The notes under the pieces: generated by a model | Told to the model about the DNA's origin: nothing | What the model saw: the letters and a program-made list of their open reading frames with translations, nothing else | Database searches by the model: none | From: Silene conica | Taxonomy: Eukaryota; Streptophyta; Magnoliopsida; Caryophyllales; Caryophyllaceae | DNA: 64,000 nt | Direction: 5' to 3' | NCBI GenBank assembly: GCA_029255685.2 | Contig: CM055315.2 | Span: 76,909,681-76,973,680 of the forward strand | Position numbers and translations under genes: made by a program | Shown here: positions 1 to 10,504 of the stretch, one piece after another | Layout: every line of letters starts with the position of its first letter | Numbering within the stretch: position 1 is the first letter of the stretch

Positions 1-68
1 ATCATATTCTTCCATAGACTGTAGTTTTTGCCATCGAAGATAAGGCACTTGAGATGCTTGGAATCCAT
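1..68 (-). CDS. gag: Copia Gag, N-terminal fragment (runs off window)
   Basis: On the minus strand an ATG at 68-66 opens a frame that begins MDSKHLKC and continues with FDGKNYSLWKNM to the window edge. The F-x-G-x-N-Y-x-x-W pattern is the start of UBN2/DUF4219-type copia Gag, the nucleocapsid protein that packages element RNA. It lies about 75 bases downstream of the PBS, as expected. Only 22 codons are visible, so whether the gene is intact cannot be judged. Confidence 0.8.
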   Translation of the reverse strand, partial: MDSKHLKCLIFDGKNYSLWKNM

Positions 69-141
69 TGATGAAAGAGTATATAATATGGAATCAATAG
101 AAGGATCAAAACTCACGCGGCTAGGCGATCAAGAGCACGAG

Positions 142-153
142 GCTCTGATACCA
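142..153 (-). other. Primer binding site of element A (tRNA-iMet)
   Basis: The minus strand reads TGGTATCAGAGC, the standard copia site complementary to the 3' end of initiator tRNA-Met, two bases inside the LTR boundary. It primes minus-strand DNA synthesis. Confidence 0.92.
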
Positions 154-155
154 AT

Positions 156-1642
156 TGAAGAGTCTATTGATATAATATACTCAAGAAGGGGGGGGTTGAA
201 TTGAGTATGCCTTCTTTTTAAATCTTCTTCGATGTGTGTACGTTTGTATGATGATCTTTGAGTAAAACAAATAGTAAGGAGAGACACAATATTTTTGAAG
301 TGGTTCAGTCTCACACTTTGAGACCTACGTCCACTTTTCTCGATTAATAAAATTAGTACCAACTCTGGATTACAATTTTATCAACCCTACTCGTGTGACT
401 TTGATATTAGTCACAACTCTATCTAGATACCGTTAAATATCTAGCTACGACAAATATCGTTAAATATTTTCCTTACAAAGAGTACCGCTAAATACTCGTT
501 CTATCTTACGTTAATAAGATAAAGTCTTCAATGTTTTCTTAATGTCACAATCTTGAATGAATAAGACCAATGCTTGAGCACTTGAATCTTGAATCGGATA
601 TGACAATGATAAGCTCGAATATTGAAGTAAACGATCGGCGGTTTCTCTCTTGATTTGCGTGTATATGTGTGTGTGTGTGTATTTCGTGTGTCTTAGTGTG
701 TCATAGGTAGTCTATTTATATAGAATATGTATCTAGGTAATTTAAACCCTAGATGATTTAAGAATATTACTAAAACTAGAATACTAGTCTTTTAGTAATA
801 CTACCTTAAATCTAATCTTAATATATTTAGGAAAGATTTAATAATATACTATAAGTATTATATAAGGAATCAATTTCCTAATTCATATTTAGGAAAGATC
901 TTTATATAATAAACAACTAGTATTCTTATTAAAACAACTTCCTAAACTATGTCAAAGATAATAAAATATATTATCACAATATAATCTTAGTTTGTTTAGG
1001 ATATTAAATAAATACATAATATTTACTTAATTTAATCCTATACCAATTATGGTAATCGTGACATGTTACACGTTTCCCAAAGTCGTAACAAACTATATTT
1101 TCGATTATATTATTTGACAATTAAGATCATATAAAAATCCTTAGTTTATTTTAGTAATAAATAATTATCTCATAAGAAAATTATTTATTCCTATTTTAAC
1201 CAAAAGATATTTTATATAATCTTATTAAGATTAACAATTCCATACTTAAAATAGAATACCAATTAAACACTAGTTTGTACACGACACTAATTTGGAAACA
1301 ATCGTTTCATCAAAACACACATATTTCGATCATTTCTTCATAGATATAGAGTTATAGCTACGAGCTATAACTTGAATCAATCTTGTACTAAAGCTATAGT
1401 TGATAAATATAACTTTAGTTCACTATGCGCGCTTGTGATCTTCTATCAATCTTCGACTTAGTCAATTCATTGACTAACATGCTTGAATCTTTTATACTTG
1501 ATTGATTAGATCTTGTTACTAATGTTTAGTACACTTAGCACACGATTATACATACGAGTATATAATATATAAATAGCTAGACTTGTCATTATCAAAACAT
1601 AAACATATATACTATATATATATTTGAATATATGGTTCAACA
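156..1642 (-). repeat. 5' LTR of element A (1487 bp)
   Basis: On the minus strand it opens TGTTGAACC and closes with CTTCA next to the PBS. It contains a GT microsatellite (about 665-681) and a TATA box. The second LTR is outside the window, so no age can be estimated. Confidence 0.85.
711..722 (-). promoter_or_regulatory. TATA box in LTR of element A
   Basis: The minus strand reads TATATAAATAGA inside the LTR, about 560 bp from its 3' boundary, a suitable place for the U3/R promoter. Position and motif only; no transcript evidence. Confidence 0.5.
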
Positions 1643-1910
1643 ATGAATCTATATCCCTATATTTGGGTGGTCCTATTGAGAAGGACTTGATGGATTCACC
1701 GCTATGTTGAAAGAATAAGCCTTAGAGCTTTTAATGAATCTATATCCCTTTACTTGGGTGGTCCTATTGAGAAGGACTTGATGGATTCACCGCTATGTTG
1801 AGAGGTTGAGCCTTAGAGCTCTTAATGATTCTATAGCTCATTCATGAGTGATCTATGTGGAGATAGATTTGTTGGAATTACCTACGTGAGTGGGAAGAAT
1901 TGGCCTCCTT
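1643..1910. repeat. 91-bp tandem repeats, copy 1
   Basis: Units start at 1643, 1734 and, degenerate, 1825. Each begins atgaatctatatccc or a variant and carries ttgggtggtcc and gacttgatggattcaccg. Copy 2 has an extra older unit at 8652. The array lies 5' of an LTR polypurine tract, so it is probably 3' non-coding sequence of family D. Confidence 0.8.
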
Positions 1911-2198
1911 CTACGAGAGATTAGGCTATCTCTCTAGAGCACTCATGAGAATCCCAAGGTTCACTTGGCCATATTTTGTGAAATTGTATCGCGGAACTCG
2001 TTTGGAAGTTGAGGTGAGATATGTGTTGTGGGGGTCTCAACCGAAGTCTAACAAGGAACTCAAATCGAAAGATATTCTCTTGTTAACAGTAAGTTGTTGC
2101 CTCATTTCACTAATACGTCAATTCAAGTCGAAAGACATTGAACGTTTAAGTATCAAATCCTTATTAATATGCTCGGAATTTTGTCTATCCTTTGCATT

Positions 2199-2208
2199 AG
2201 TGGGGGAT
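2199..2208 (+). other. Polypurine tract before LTR D1
   Basis: agtgggggat sits directly before the TG of the LTR, as expected for plus-strand priming. It marks the sequence to the left as the 3' end of a retroelement internal region. Confidence 0.6.
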
Positions 2209-2699
2209 TGTTGGAAATAATGCAAAGGTTAGTAATGTTGTCTAGATACACATTACATTTTAGAGAAACCTTTCATTGCCTCGTAAGAGAATCTCCACAC
2301 TTTCTCCACTAAGTGCATGTTTATGACCACTAACATCATGGTTGACCCATGTTTATGGTAGTGGAGTAGTGGTTATGCCATTAACTTGGTAGTTGTGGTG
2401 CTAATTAACCACTATAAATATGAGAATTGTATTCATTAGAGATTAGAGATATACATCTTCCATACATCTTTACTACATTCTCTATGATAATTTTGAGCAT
2501 ACCATCTGAGTTCCAACTCCTAATTGTTGAGTACACAACTTTTAGGAGTGTTGTGTGACCTTGGGGGACGACGCCAATTCCGATTTGTACCGTAGTCGGG
2601 GCGATTTCGTTTCTCATTCAGTGGCCTTCATACCACGACACAACAACATATATTCTCTCAATATCTCCTCGCCCCTATAGTGACCCTAATTTCCCAACA
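2209..2699 (+). repeat. LTR of family D, copy 1 (491 bp)
   Basis: It runs from TGTTGGAAAT to TTTCCCAACA, so its ends form a short inverted repeat, and holds a TATA box TATAAATA at 2413-2420. It differs from 9305-9795 at about two bases. The same PPT side precedes, and the same 24 bases follow, both LTR copies. These are therefore two copies of one LTR plus flanks, not the two ends of one element. Confidence 0.75.
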
Positions 2700-2719
2700 A
2701 TCACTAGTACAAAAACACC

Positions 2720-2998
2720 TATTTGCGGCTCCAAAAAATAGCTCTTTTGCGGCGTTTTTCATGTAGCAGCAAATGGGGGGGCCGCAAATAAAAATGTTAT
2801 TTGCGGCGTTTTAGAAACGCCGCAAATAGCTATTTTATTTGCGGCGTTTTTCAAAAAACGCAGCAAATATAGAAGCTATTTGCGGCGTTTTTTGGAAAAA
2901 CGCAGCAAATAGAGTACCTATTTGCGGCGTTTTTTTAAAAAAACGCAGCAAATAGGTGTTGGAAAAAAAATTTCTTTTTTTTTTTTTTTTTTTTTTTT
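2720..2998. repeat. Subterminal TTTGCGGCG repeats of CACTA-1, left
   Basis: About eight direct and inverted copies of TTTGCGGCGTTTTT or the degenerate AAAAACGCAGCAAA alternate, ending in a T run near 2970-2998. Such arrays bind the element-encoded TnpA-like protein in known CACTA elements. Confidence 0.85.
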
Positions 2999-2999
2999 G

Positions 3000-5900
3000 G
3001 GAAAAAAATGAGCCAAACAAATTATTTAATTTAAATGTAATAACTCTCAAATATATTTCTCAAGAAGACAATCTTACAAGATTTTTAGAATTATTCTAAA
3101 TTCATACATAAATTGAAATAACCCATATAACTCAATAACTAATTACAATGGCACTAAAATACAAAATGAAAAAGTAACTCAAGCTTGATTCTAATCTCAA
3201 AGCTTCTAAAAATTAAAGACTACGGCTATATAACTGCTTCCTTCATCAACCTATATGAGGAAACATTCGCATTCTGAATTCGATCATAAGTTTACCATGT
3301 CTCCTCGTTGGTGACATCATGATGACTGAAAATCATAGCTTGACCAAGTAATTCTGGGACTAGCAATTCGTCGTCAGTCAGATGGGAATGCCATTCAACA
3401 TCAGCAGCAGCAGGGTACTGGTTATGCTCAGATGGAAATGCCATTCAAATTCAGATGCTTCAGATGGTTAAACAGTAAAACAGTACGAGCTGCAAGAGCC
3501 ACTGGTAACAAAATGACAATATTCGGCCAGATCACCATCCTCTTGAAGCTTCCAGCACCTTATTCTCTGATCAAGAGCAACAAAGAAACCCCACATCCTA
3601 TCAGTCCATACACCTGCAGTAAAGCCAAAATTCAATGTAAAACATTATCAACCCTTTCAAAGTAAGCTTCACACCTCTCTTGACATAAGAAATAAGGAAA
3701 AAGTAGTAAATAGAGCATTTGCAGACAATAATAGAGCACTAATACAATCTCAATTCAATCAAAATGCAATCCTGCTTTTCGACTTCATACTACTTTCTAA
3801 TGTCATTAATAGCCTGTTTGAAAGAAAGAATTAAGGATTAAATGCTTTAACAACAAATATCATACGCAATGTAGACTATAGTATTATAAATAACCTGATC
3901 ATTCCTGTGAGAAATCTCCTTCAAATGCCTTCAGATAAATTCCTCTGCAACCTGAAAGCGTTGCGTTTCACAAATAAATAATTAGTTTGCCTTCGGCTCA
4001 TAGTCCGAAATTGGGTGGCCAGACATCCACAGGTTCACAACAAAAAACTCAAGTGCAAAAATTAAAAATAGGGTAGCCAAACATGCAAAGGTTGAAAAGA
4101 AAGGTAGAAATAGGATAACAAATAGAGAACAATAAGGAACTAACCTCTGACTTGTGAGTGATCCACCAAGGATTACGTAAAATCCTAAACCTTTGCATAT
4201 TACGCAAAGACGTAGCATTTTGAACAGGCCATAAGCCTGCATTCTGTGATGTGAATTTTCTCTATCAAGCAGTGATACAAAATTACAAATGACAGAATTA
4301 CTTAAACAAGGGGCTCCCTTAGTTCTAGCTAAATCGTATATACGAGTACTATACTCCATAATACACTGGCCACTAGTGTATCACCACATTTGAAATGTTA
4401 GAGACGCCTCTAAGATGTATAAGCAAAAAAAATGAATAAATAAAATAAATTCACTTTGGTTTATTCACTTATTGCTTGTTTGTCGCAGTCTAACATTCTG
4501 ACACAACACTACATGATGCTTCAAAACATAAATATAGGGAAAAAATGTGATTTTGATTCGCAAAATAGCCACGGCAAGTCGGCAATAGCACGCCACATCC
4601 GACAATTCAACATAACAATTTAGAAAAGTTCAAATAATAGCTTGAGATACCAATATTTACCTTCATAGATGTATGTATGCTTGTTGGTAAGACAACATAG
4701 CTCCTCGAGTGAAGATAATATCAAGATTTGCCGTCGCTGCCATATCCGCCCAACTTAGCCAGACGAACGGCAATCTTAGAGCCAATAAAGGTATTATTCT
4801 TCACAAGAGCAATGTCTATAAATAGATGAAGGGAAGTACACAGACTGAGAGTTACACATAGGTTAGAGACTTGAATAAAAAAGCTGCATAATAGTAGATG
4901 AAATGACAAATTCAGCTCTGAAAATGTTCCAGAATTTTTTGTTGGAAAGTACTACGGAGTACTTTATGGAAGGTCGTAGTAAAAGCATTTTAAAAAAATT
5001 GATTGGATTTTTAGAAAGAAAAGATCAACTGAAGTCTGAAGAGCAGTTGAAAAAGATTCACATCATACAGAAACAGACCCAGCCAGTGAGGCATCTGATC
5101 TGCATTGCAGACCCTAATGTAGTCTACCATTATTCACATCCACTGCACATACTAGCGCTGCCTCTAACAGTTATCTCTGGAGCATCTCTGCCAGCTAGTT
5201 CATCCAACCATCATTTTGCTCACACTAATGAGTACAGACCTACTTGCACTTTGCCTTATTCCGTATAGCCCCTTCCAACAACTTCAGGGCCTGCTAATCA
5301 GCCTCAGTCAGATACCCAGAGTACTGCCACAAGAGTAAGACTCACTCAACATACAAGCACTGACAGCAGATGCACATCAGACGCATTCTGCTCGCAACCA
5401 GTCTACACCTGTTACTGCCTCTGCCAGTCATCCCTGCAATAAACAGATCATCCTACCACTGCATTTGTACAGGTCTGATTTCCCTGCATCACGCAGCACA
5501 CGGGAATGCACAGAGCAGAAACACCTGCACATTCCAGATCCCTGCCTCAGAACTTCACTTCCCGGATATAATGCTTGCTCTATTCCCCACTCAAATTGCC
5601 TTTCCAGCACCTTCGGAATGGTACTCTATCATACCTGTCATCCAAACTGACCCACATTCAGAACAGAATGTTGGATATCTCCAGCACAACAGCTCCTGAA
5701 CTTGCAAAACTGCTGCATTCAGCAACATGCCCAGTACGTGCCCCACTCTCTATCTTCATTCCAGCAGCTTTATCTTCTGCTACATTATTGCTCATCAGCT
5801 ATCAGCATACCCAGAAACCCTGCAACACCACAGGCAGACCATCATACATGAAAAACCATTCACAGACTGTCACCATGCTACTGCAGATAGCGATGGATAC

Positions 5901-6480
5901 AGAATGGCTACTGATCTGCCCCTAATGCACTGATATTGAATCCAACTTTCTTATCTCTTCACTTCCTTATCTCTTCACTTCCTTATCTCTTCGGAGTCCA
6001 ACTTTACACTGATATTGAATCACAAGACCTTAAAGACTTACAGTGGAATTGAATAAATTAAAACGAAACCCTAATTTGGACCAACCCTAATAATAATATC
6101 TAATCAATTAAGATTTGTTTAATACTTCAAACACAGCAATGATAGTGTTATATTTATCGATTAAAACAACAACAATAGCATCATACAGGACCGTAATGCA
6201 ATTAAATAAGTAAATATCAGATTACCCAAAAATTTTAACTAATTCAAGAGTAGGAACGAATGGTACCTATTATAATGGAGGCAGATGTGCGACGCGACGG
6301 AGTCGGATGGTGGCGGAAGAGCGGAGAGTGGTGGGAGGTGCATTTTCCAGGTAGGGATAAAGGGGGTGAGAGAGTTGCAGTCGGGTAGTTTAGGTAGCTG
6401 ATGAATGGCGAATTAGGGATTAAGGGATAAAGGGTGAAGAGCGAGAGATTTGTTTTCTATTTTTTATCTTTTTTAAAAAG
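3000..6480. other. Interior of CACTA-1: no recognisable gene
   Basis: I see no transposase domain here. The region has CAG-rich, unstructured tracts (about 5040-5930) with short overlapping frames in several phases, the pattern of non-coding or captured transcript sequence. A 25-base motif around gaatggcatt is repeated near 3380 and 3430. The last 200 bases before 6480 are purine-rich on the plus strand. Confidence 0.5.
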
Positions 6481-6484
6481 CTTT

Positions 6485-6660
6485 TTCATATTTGCTGCGT
6501 TAATTGGAAAAAACGCCTCTTATGTGCTATTTGCGGCGTTTTTCTCAAAAAACGCCTCAAATAATTCTTTGTTTTTTTAAAAAAATAAAATATTGAACTC
6601 TATTTGCGGCGGTTTGACAAAAACGCCTCAAATAATGAGCCGCAAATGACTGTTTTTCTA
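6485..6660. repeat. Subterminal repeats of CACTA-1, right
   Basis: Copies of TTTGCGGCG and of the variant AAAAACGCCTC alternate up to the right terminus. They are fewer and more diverged than on the left. Confidence 0.8.
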
Positions 6661-6690
6661 CTAGTGAATGTTGAGTTTTTTAGTTAAATT

Positions 6691-7630
6691 ATTTGATAAA
6701 TTATTCATCAAGTTTAGAGTTGATATCTTATAATTTGTTAAGGGTATGTATATCTCTGACTGTGGGGGTTGTATAGAAAATAATGATCGTATGTTTTATA
6801 CGTGACTAATTGAACCATATTAAGAAGTAATAATTTGTTGGCTAATGTCTATGTCAATAAATAATGGTTGCGTAAGGTTCAATTAAACCATTATTTATGT
6901 TATACTTGACTTACACCACACTATATGAGATTATGATGATTGATTTTATGTTTGTAAGAAGTAAAATTCTTTCTGTAAAATGTGGTTTTGCAAAGATAAA
7001 GTAACATTGAAACAATCATCGGGGTTATTCGTTGTTCTCTAATATAAGAATGAGGGTGTATATAGAGACTTCAATATATATTAATATGATTTTAGATGTA
7101 AAATCATAAACACTTTGTGCATATATTTTCTCTATGTTATTTAGTTAAAAAGAGAACATAACAAAGAAAATATTTGTTCTTTTAATGACGTTCGAGTGGA
7201 ACTCTATATTTAATTAGAACAATTATGCTTATGAGTTATAAGAGAACACTCACGCTTTGACTATTTTGGGAAGTCTTACTTGTATAGATTGTTGATTCAA
7301 TGTAGCTTGTGCATTTAGTACATTGTGTTTATATACTCATTACCAAATAATCATCATTTACGTAAGGTGCAATATTGAGAATTGCACTTTGTTCGATATC
7401 TAAAGATATTGTATCGAATAAAAGGTAATGATTGACCAAAAGATAAGATCTATGTTGATTACTTTTTCACTTGTTATGGTGATTTTATTTTATGTCTGTT
7501 GAGAAGACTATTATCACCTTGTGGTTAAGGCATATTAACCTTGTAGGGTAGATGCACGGTGACAGTGAAGCTATTATTAGCTACTACTTAATTGTGGGGG
7601 CATGGAGTTTTGCCTAATATTTATCTTTAT
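6691..7630. other. AT-rich stretch without features
   Basis: No open frame of note, no terminal repeats and no known RNA gene seen. It probably belongs to the decayed non-coding part of family D. Confidence 0.5.
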
Positions 7631-7638
7631 CATGATAC

Positions 7639-8286
7639 TAGAGCTGATCAAATGGCCCAGGCCCGATGGCCCGACCCGGCCCAGCCCGATTTTTTCTCGG
7701 GTTTGGGCCTAATAGTTTGGCCCAAAAAAGCCCGTGGCCCGACCCAAAATAAGCCCGCTATAAATCTAGGGCCGGGTTTGGGCCAACCTAAAGGCCCGAT
7801 TTTTGGCCCGCCCCGACCCAAAATTATTTTTTTTAAAAGAAAAAATTCAAAAGTTGGAATCGTATATCACATCATACTAATAATCTAATATCACTAATGC
7901 ATTGAATTATTAACCTTGCGGATATTTTTATATTTTTATCGCACACCTTTAGTTAATACTACTCATTTTTTGTGAACTCATAAGTTATGTATGATACTAT
8001 GGATTGTTCTTCTACCAAAGAGTCGAAGTTAAACATCTAAGACTTGAAAAATTTATTCCGTTGCTAATAGTTTGTTCACATATCCATTTTGTTGATTGTT
8101 TCGTATTTTATTATTTTGGCCCGTTTTGGCCCATTTTGGCCCGAGGCCCATTATAGCCCGAACTTATGGGCTTGGGCCAAGAAAATTGGCCCATCGTTTT
8201 GGCCTGCCCCGCCCCGGCCCGTGTATTTGGGCCGCTTATATAGCACGAGCCCGGCCCAAACCCGGCCCGGCCCATGATCAGGTCTA
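7639..8286. mobile_element. hAT-type MITE-1 (648 bp), GGCCCG-rich
   Basis: Terminal inverted repeats TAGAGCTGATCAAATGGCCC and (complement of the right end) TAGACCTGATCATGGGCC are flanked by a perfect 8-bp target duplication, catgatac (7631-7638 and 8287-8294). About 180 bp at each end consist of ggcccg/cgggcc-type repeats; the middle is AT-rich. It has no transposase, so it depends on a hAT transposase supplied in trans. Short frames across it are artefacts of the GC-rich repeats. Confidence 0.95.
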
Positions 8287-8651
8287 CATGATACTAATAT
8301 CAATTTGATAATGCTAAAACTGGTGTGTATGATGTGTACGCCGAATTGGTAATTCGCACAGTTTATGCAGATTTGAGAAAGTTGATTGACAGTTATATGC
8401 TCACAAATTATTTTTGTGAAATTTGTGTGGAGTATATTTATTTCTAAGGCTAATGGACTAAGAAAGAAAAGAAGCCCTTGAATTGTCGAGGGGAATAGGG
8501 GAAAAAGCCTATTAGTTGAGGAATTTGTGGTGGATACCGGAATTTGCTTATGCAAGGGTGGTCTAACGAAGCCATAGATAACTCATACTTGTGTACACAT
8601 CACATTCCTATGACATGTACACTATTTCGTAGGTTGAGCAAATAGCTCTTA

Positions 8652-9010
8652 ATGATCTTATAGCCCAAAATTGGGTGGTCCTTGTGAGACGGACTTGATG
8701 AGGTCACCGTAGTGATGGAGGTTGAGATATTTCTCTTAATGAATCTATATCCCTATATTTGGGTGGTCCTATTGAGAAGGACTTGATGGATTCACCGCTA
8801 TGTTGAAAGAATAAGCCTTAGAGCTTTTAATGAATCTATATCCCTTTACTTGGGTGGTCCTATTGAGAAGGACTTGATGGATTCACCGCTATGTTGAGAG
8901 GTTGAGCCTTAGAGCTCTTAATGATTCTATAGCTCATTCATGAGTGATCTATGTGGAAATAGATTTGTTGGAATTACCTACGTGAGTGTGAAGAATTGGC
9001 CTCCTTCTAC
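8652..9010. repeat. 87/91-bp tandem repeats, copy 2
   Basis: Units start at 8652 (diverged), 8739, 8830 and 8921 (diverged). The central two are about 90% alike. Confidence 0.8.
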
Positions 9011-9304
9011 GAGAGATTAGGATATCTCTCTAGAGCACTCATGAGAATCTCAAGGTTCACTTGGCCATATTTTGTGAAATTGTATCGCGGAACTCGTTTG
9101 GAACTTGAGGTGAGATATGTGTTGTGGGGGTCTCAACCGAAGTCTAACAAGGAATTCAAATCGAAAGATATTCTCTTGTTAACAGTAAGTTGTTGCCTCA
9201 TTTCACTAATACGTCAATTCAAGTCGAAAGACATTGAACGTTTAAGTATCAAATCCTTATTAATATGCTCAGAATTTTGTCTATCCTTTGCATTAGTGGG
9301 GGAT

Positions 9305-9795
9305 TGTTGGAAATAATGCAAAGGTTAGTAATGTTGTCTAGATACACATTACATTTTAGAGAAACCTTTCATTGCCTCGTAAGAGAATCTCCACACTTTC
9401 TCCACTAAGTGCATGTTTATGACCACTAACATCATGGTTGACCCATGTTTATGGTAGTGGAGTAGTGGTTATGCCATTAACTTGGTAGTTATGGTGCTAA
9501 TTAACCACTATAAATATGAGAATTGTAATCATTAGAGATTAGAGATATACATCTTCCATACATCTTTACTACATTCTCTATGATAATTTTGAGCATACCA
9601 TCTGAGTTCCAACTCCTAATTGTTGAGTACACAACTTTTAGGAGTGTTGTGTGACCTTGGGGGACGACGCCAATTCCGATTTGTACCGTAGTCGGGGCGA
9701 TTTCGTTTCTCATTCAGTGGCCTTCATACCACGACACAACAACATATATTCTCTCAATATCTCCTCGCCCCTATAGTGACCCTAATTTCCCAACA
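9305..9795 (+). repeat. LTR of family D, copy 2 (491 bp)
   Basis: Same ends as 2209-2699, preceded by the same purine tract (9295-9304) and followed by the uninterrupted version of the CACTA-1 target. TATA box at 9509-9516. No initiator-Met PBS follows it. Confidence 0.75.
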
Positions 9796-9819
9796 ATGTT
9801 GAGTTTTTTAGTTAAATTT

Positions 9820-10504
9820 CTGCCATTTTCTTGATCTTGGAATCGTTTCAGAATATAGAAAACTTTATTTCATGATATTCATAATACTTATGATTAGTTT
9901 GGATTAATTCGTAAATCGTTACGATAACGGCAATCGGTTTAACTAGAAATTAACGTGCAAAAATTAATCAAACTTTTTTGGCTGATTTTTGTCATTTTCA
10001 CGTTCTTGGAATAGTTTCAGAATGTATAAAATTTCATTTTCATGTTTCATAATTTTTTATAATGGGATTTGAATTTAATTCATAATTGTTACGATTAAAG
10101 GCAATTAATTAGCTAAATCAAATCAAATTAATCTAATATATTGTCAACTAATTGGTGGTGACTAATTGTTAGGGTTCTAAAAGAGTATAGATTATTAGAT
10201 TGAGCTTAGATATGATTTAAGTGTTAATTCACTATTTTTAATGCTTAAAAATCGTTAAATTTCTTAAAACGCTAGCTTTATATCTTTACTTATTTGTTCC
10301 GCGATTTGGCATGATTTTATTATTTATGTATGAATGATTGAATGGGATTCATTTTTGCATGCTTGTTATTTGTACTTAGTATGACCATAGTTATTTTGTA
10401 TCAATATTTCCGTAATGAAAGAAAACATTGATCATATTGTAATTATTGCAATTTCGTATCACCGATTTGCAATAATAATTTATTTTTATTTCATATATCA
10501 AATG
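9820..10504. other. AT-rich leader-like region with degenerate 170-bp repeat
   Basis: Two diverged units (about 9820-9985 and 9986-10140) share tggaat-gtttcagaat, cataat and aatcgttacgat-type blocks. No coding potential. It resembles the long AT-rich leaders of the copia elements further right and leads into a Gag relic, but no PBS is visible. Confidence 0.45.

Larger units (their letters stand above)
1..1642 (-). mobile_element. Ty1/copia LTR retrotransposon A, 5' end only
   Basis: The element reads leftwards out of the window. Seen, in element order, are a TG...CA LTR (1642 to 156), a primer binding site matching initiator tRNA-Met and the first 22 codons of Gag. It was inserted into a tandemly duplicated segment: the sequence starting at 1643 is the same as that at 8739, where no element interrupts it. 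The five bases after the LTR (1643-1647) read atgaa and should be repeated at the far end beyond the window. The Gag start resembles that of SIRE-type element E, so a related copia lineage is likely (inference). Confidence 0.85.
1643..2701. repeat. Tandem duplication, copy 1 (continues at 6667-6690)
   Basis: This block repeats 8739-9797 with an offset of 7096 and only about ten differences, roughly 99% identity. After the CACTA-1 insertion it resumes at 6667 for 24 more bases (gttgagttttttagttaaat and neighbours), then diverges. Element A cuts its left end. The small ORFs shared by the two copies (1900-2220, 8996-9316) are alike because of the duplication, not selection. Confidence 0.9.
2702..6666. 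mobile_element. CACTA-1 transposon, apparently non-autonomous (3965 bp)
   Basis: Left end CACTAGTACAAAAACACC and inverted right end CACTAGTAGAAAAACAGTC share a terminal inverted repeat of about 28 bp. The 3-bp target duplication is aat on both sides (2699-2701, 6667-6669). The uninterrupted site survives in the duplicate at 9795-9800. Subterminal arrays of TTTGCGGCG followed by T runs and their complements lie at 2720-2960 and 6485-6650. No transposase motif is visible in any long frame. Confidence 0.93.
6691..9819. repeat. Tandem duplication, copy 2 (about 3.1 kb unit)
   Basis: Copy 1 ends at 6690 and 6691 begins sequence not seen at the end of copy 2, so 6691 is the likely left edge of the unit and 9819 its right edge. 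The unit holds 0.95 kb of featureless AT-rich DNA (6691-7630), hAT MITE-1, 450 bp of unassigned DNA, the 91-bp repeats, 300 bp of unique sequence, a PPT and LTR D2. The left part of copy 1 is predicted beyond element A. Confidence 0.65.

Noticed and set aside
1900-2220. 106-codon frame, repeated at 8996-9316
   Set aside because: It ends in the LTR, has no known domain and is shared only because the segment is duplicated.
5370-5933. Overlapping frames in the CACTA-1 interior
   Set aside because: Several phases are open at once over CAG-rich sequence, there is no recognisable domain and no splice structure I can support.
8089-8555. Frames across hAT MITE-1
   Set aside because: They translate the GGCCCG-type repeats in several phases, without transposase motifs.
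2209-9795. The two family-D LTRs as the 5' and 3' ends of one element
   Set aside because: Both are preceded by the same PPT-side sequence and followed by the same 24 bases, neither is followed by a PBS, and the outer flanks (gggat, atgtt) are not a target duplication. A tandem duplication explains them better.
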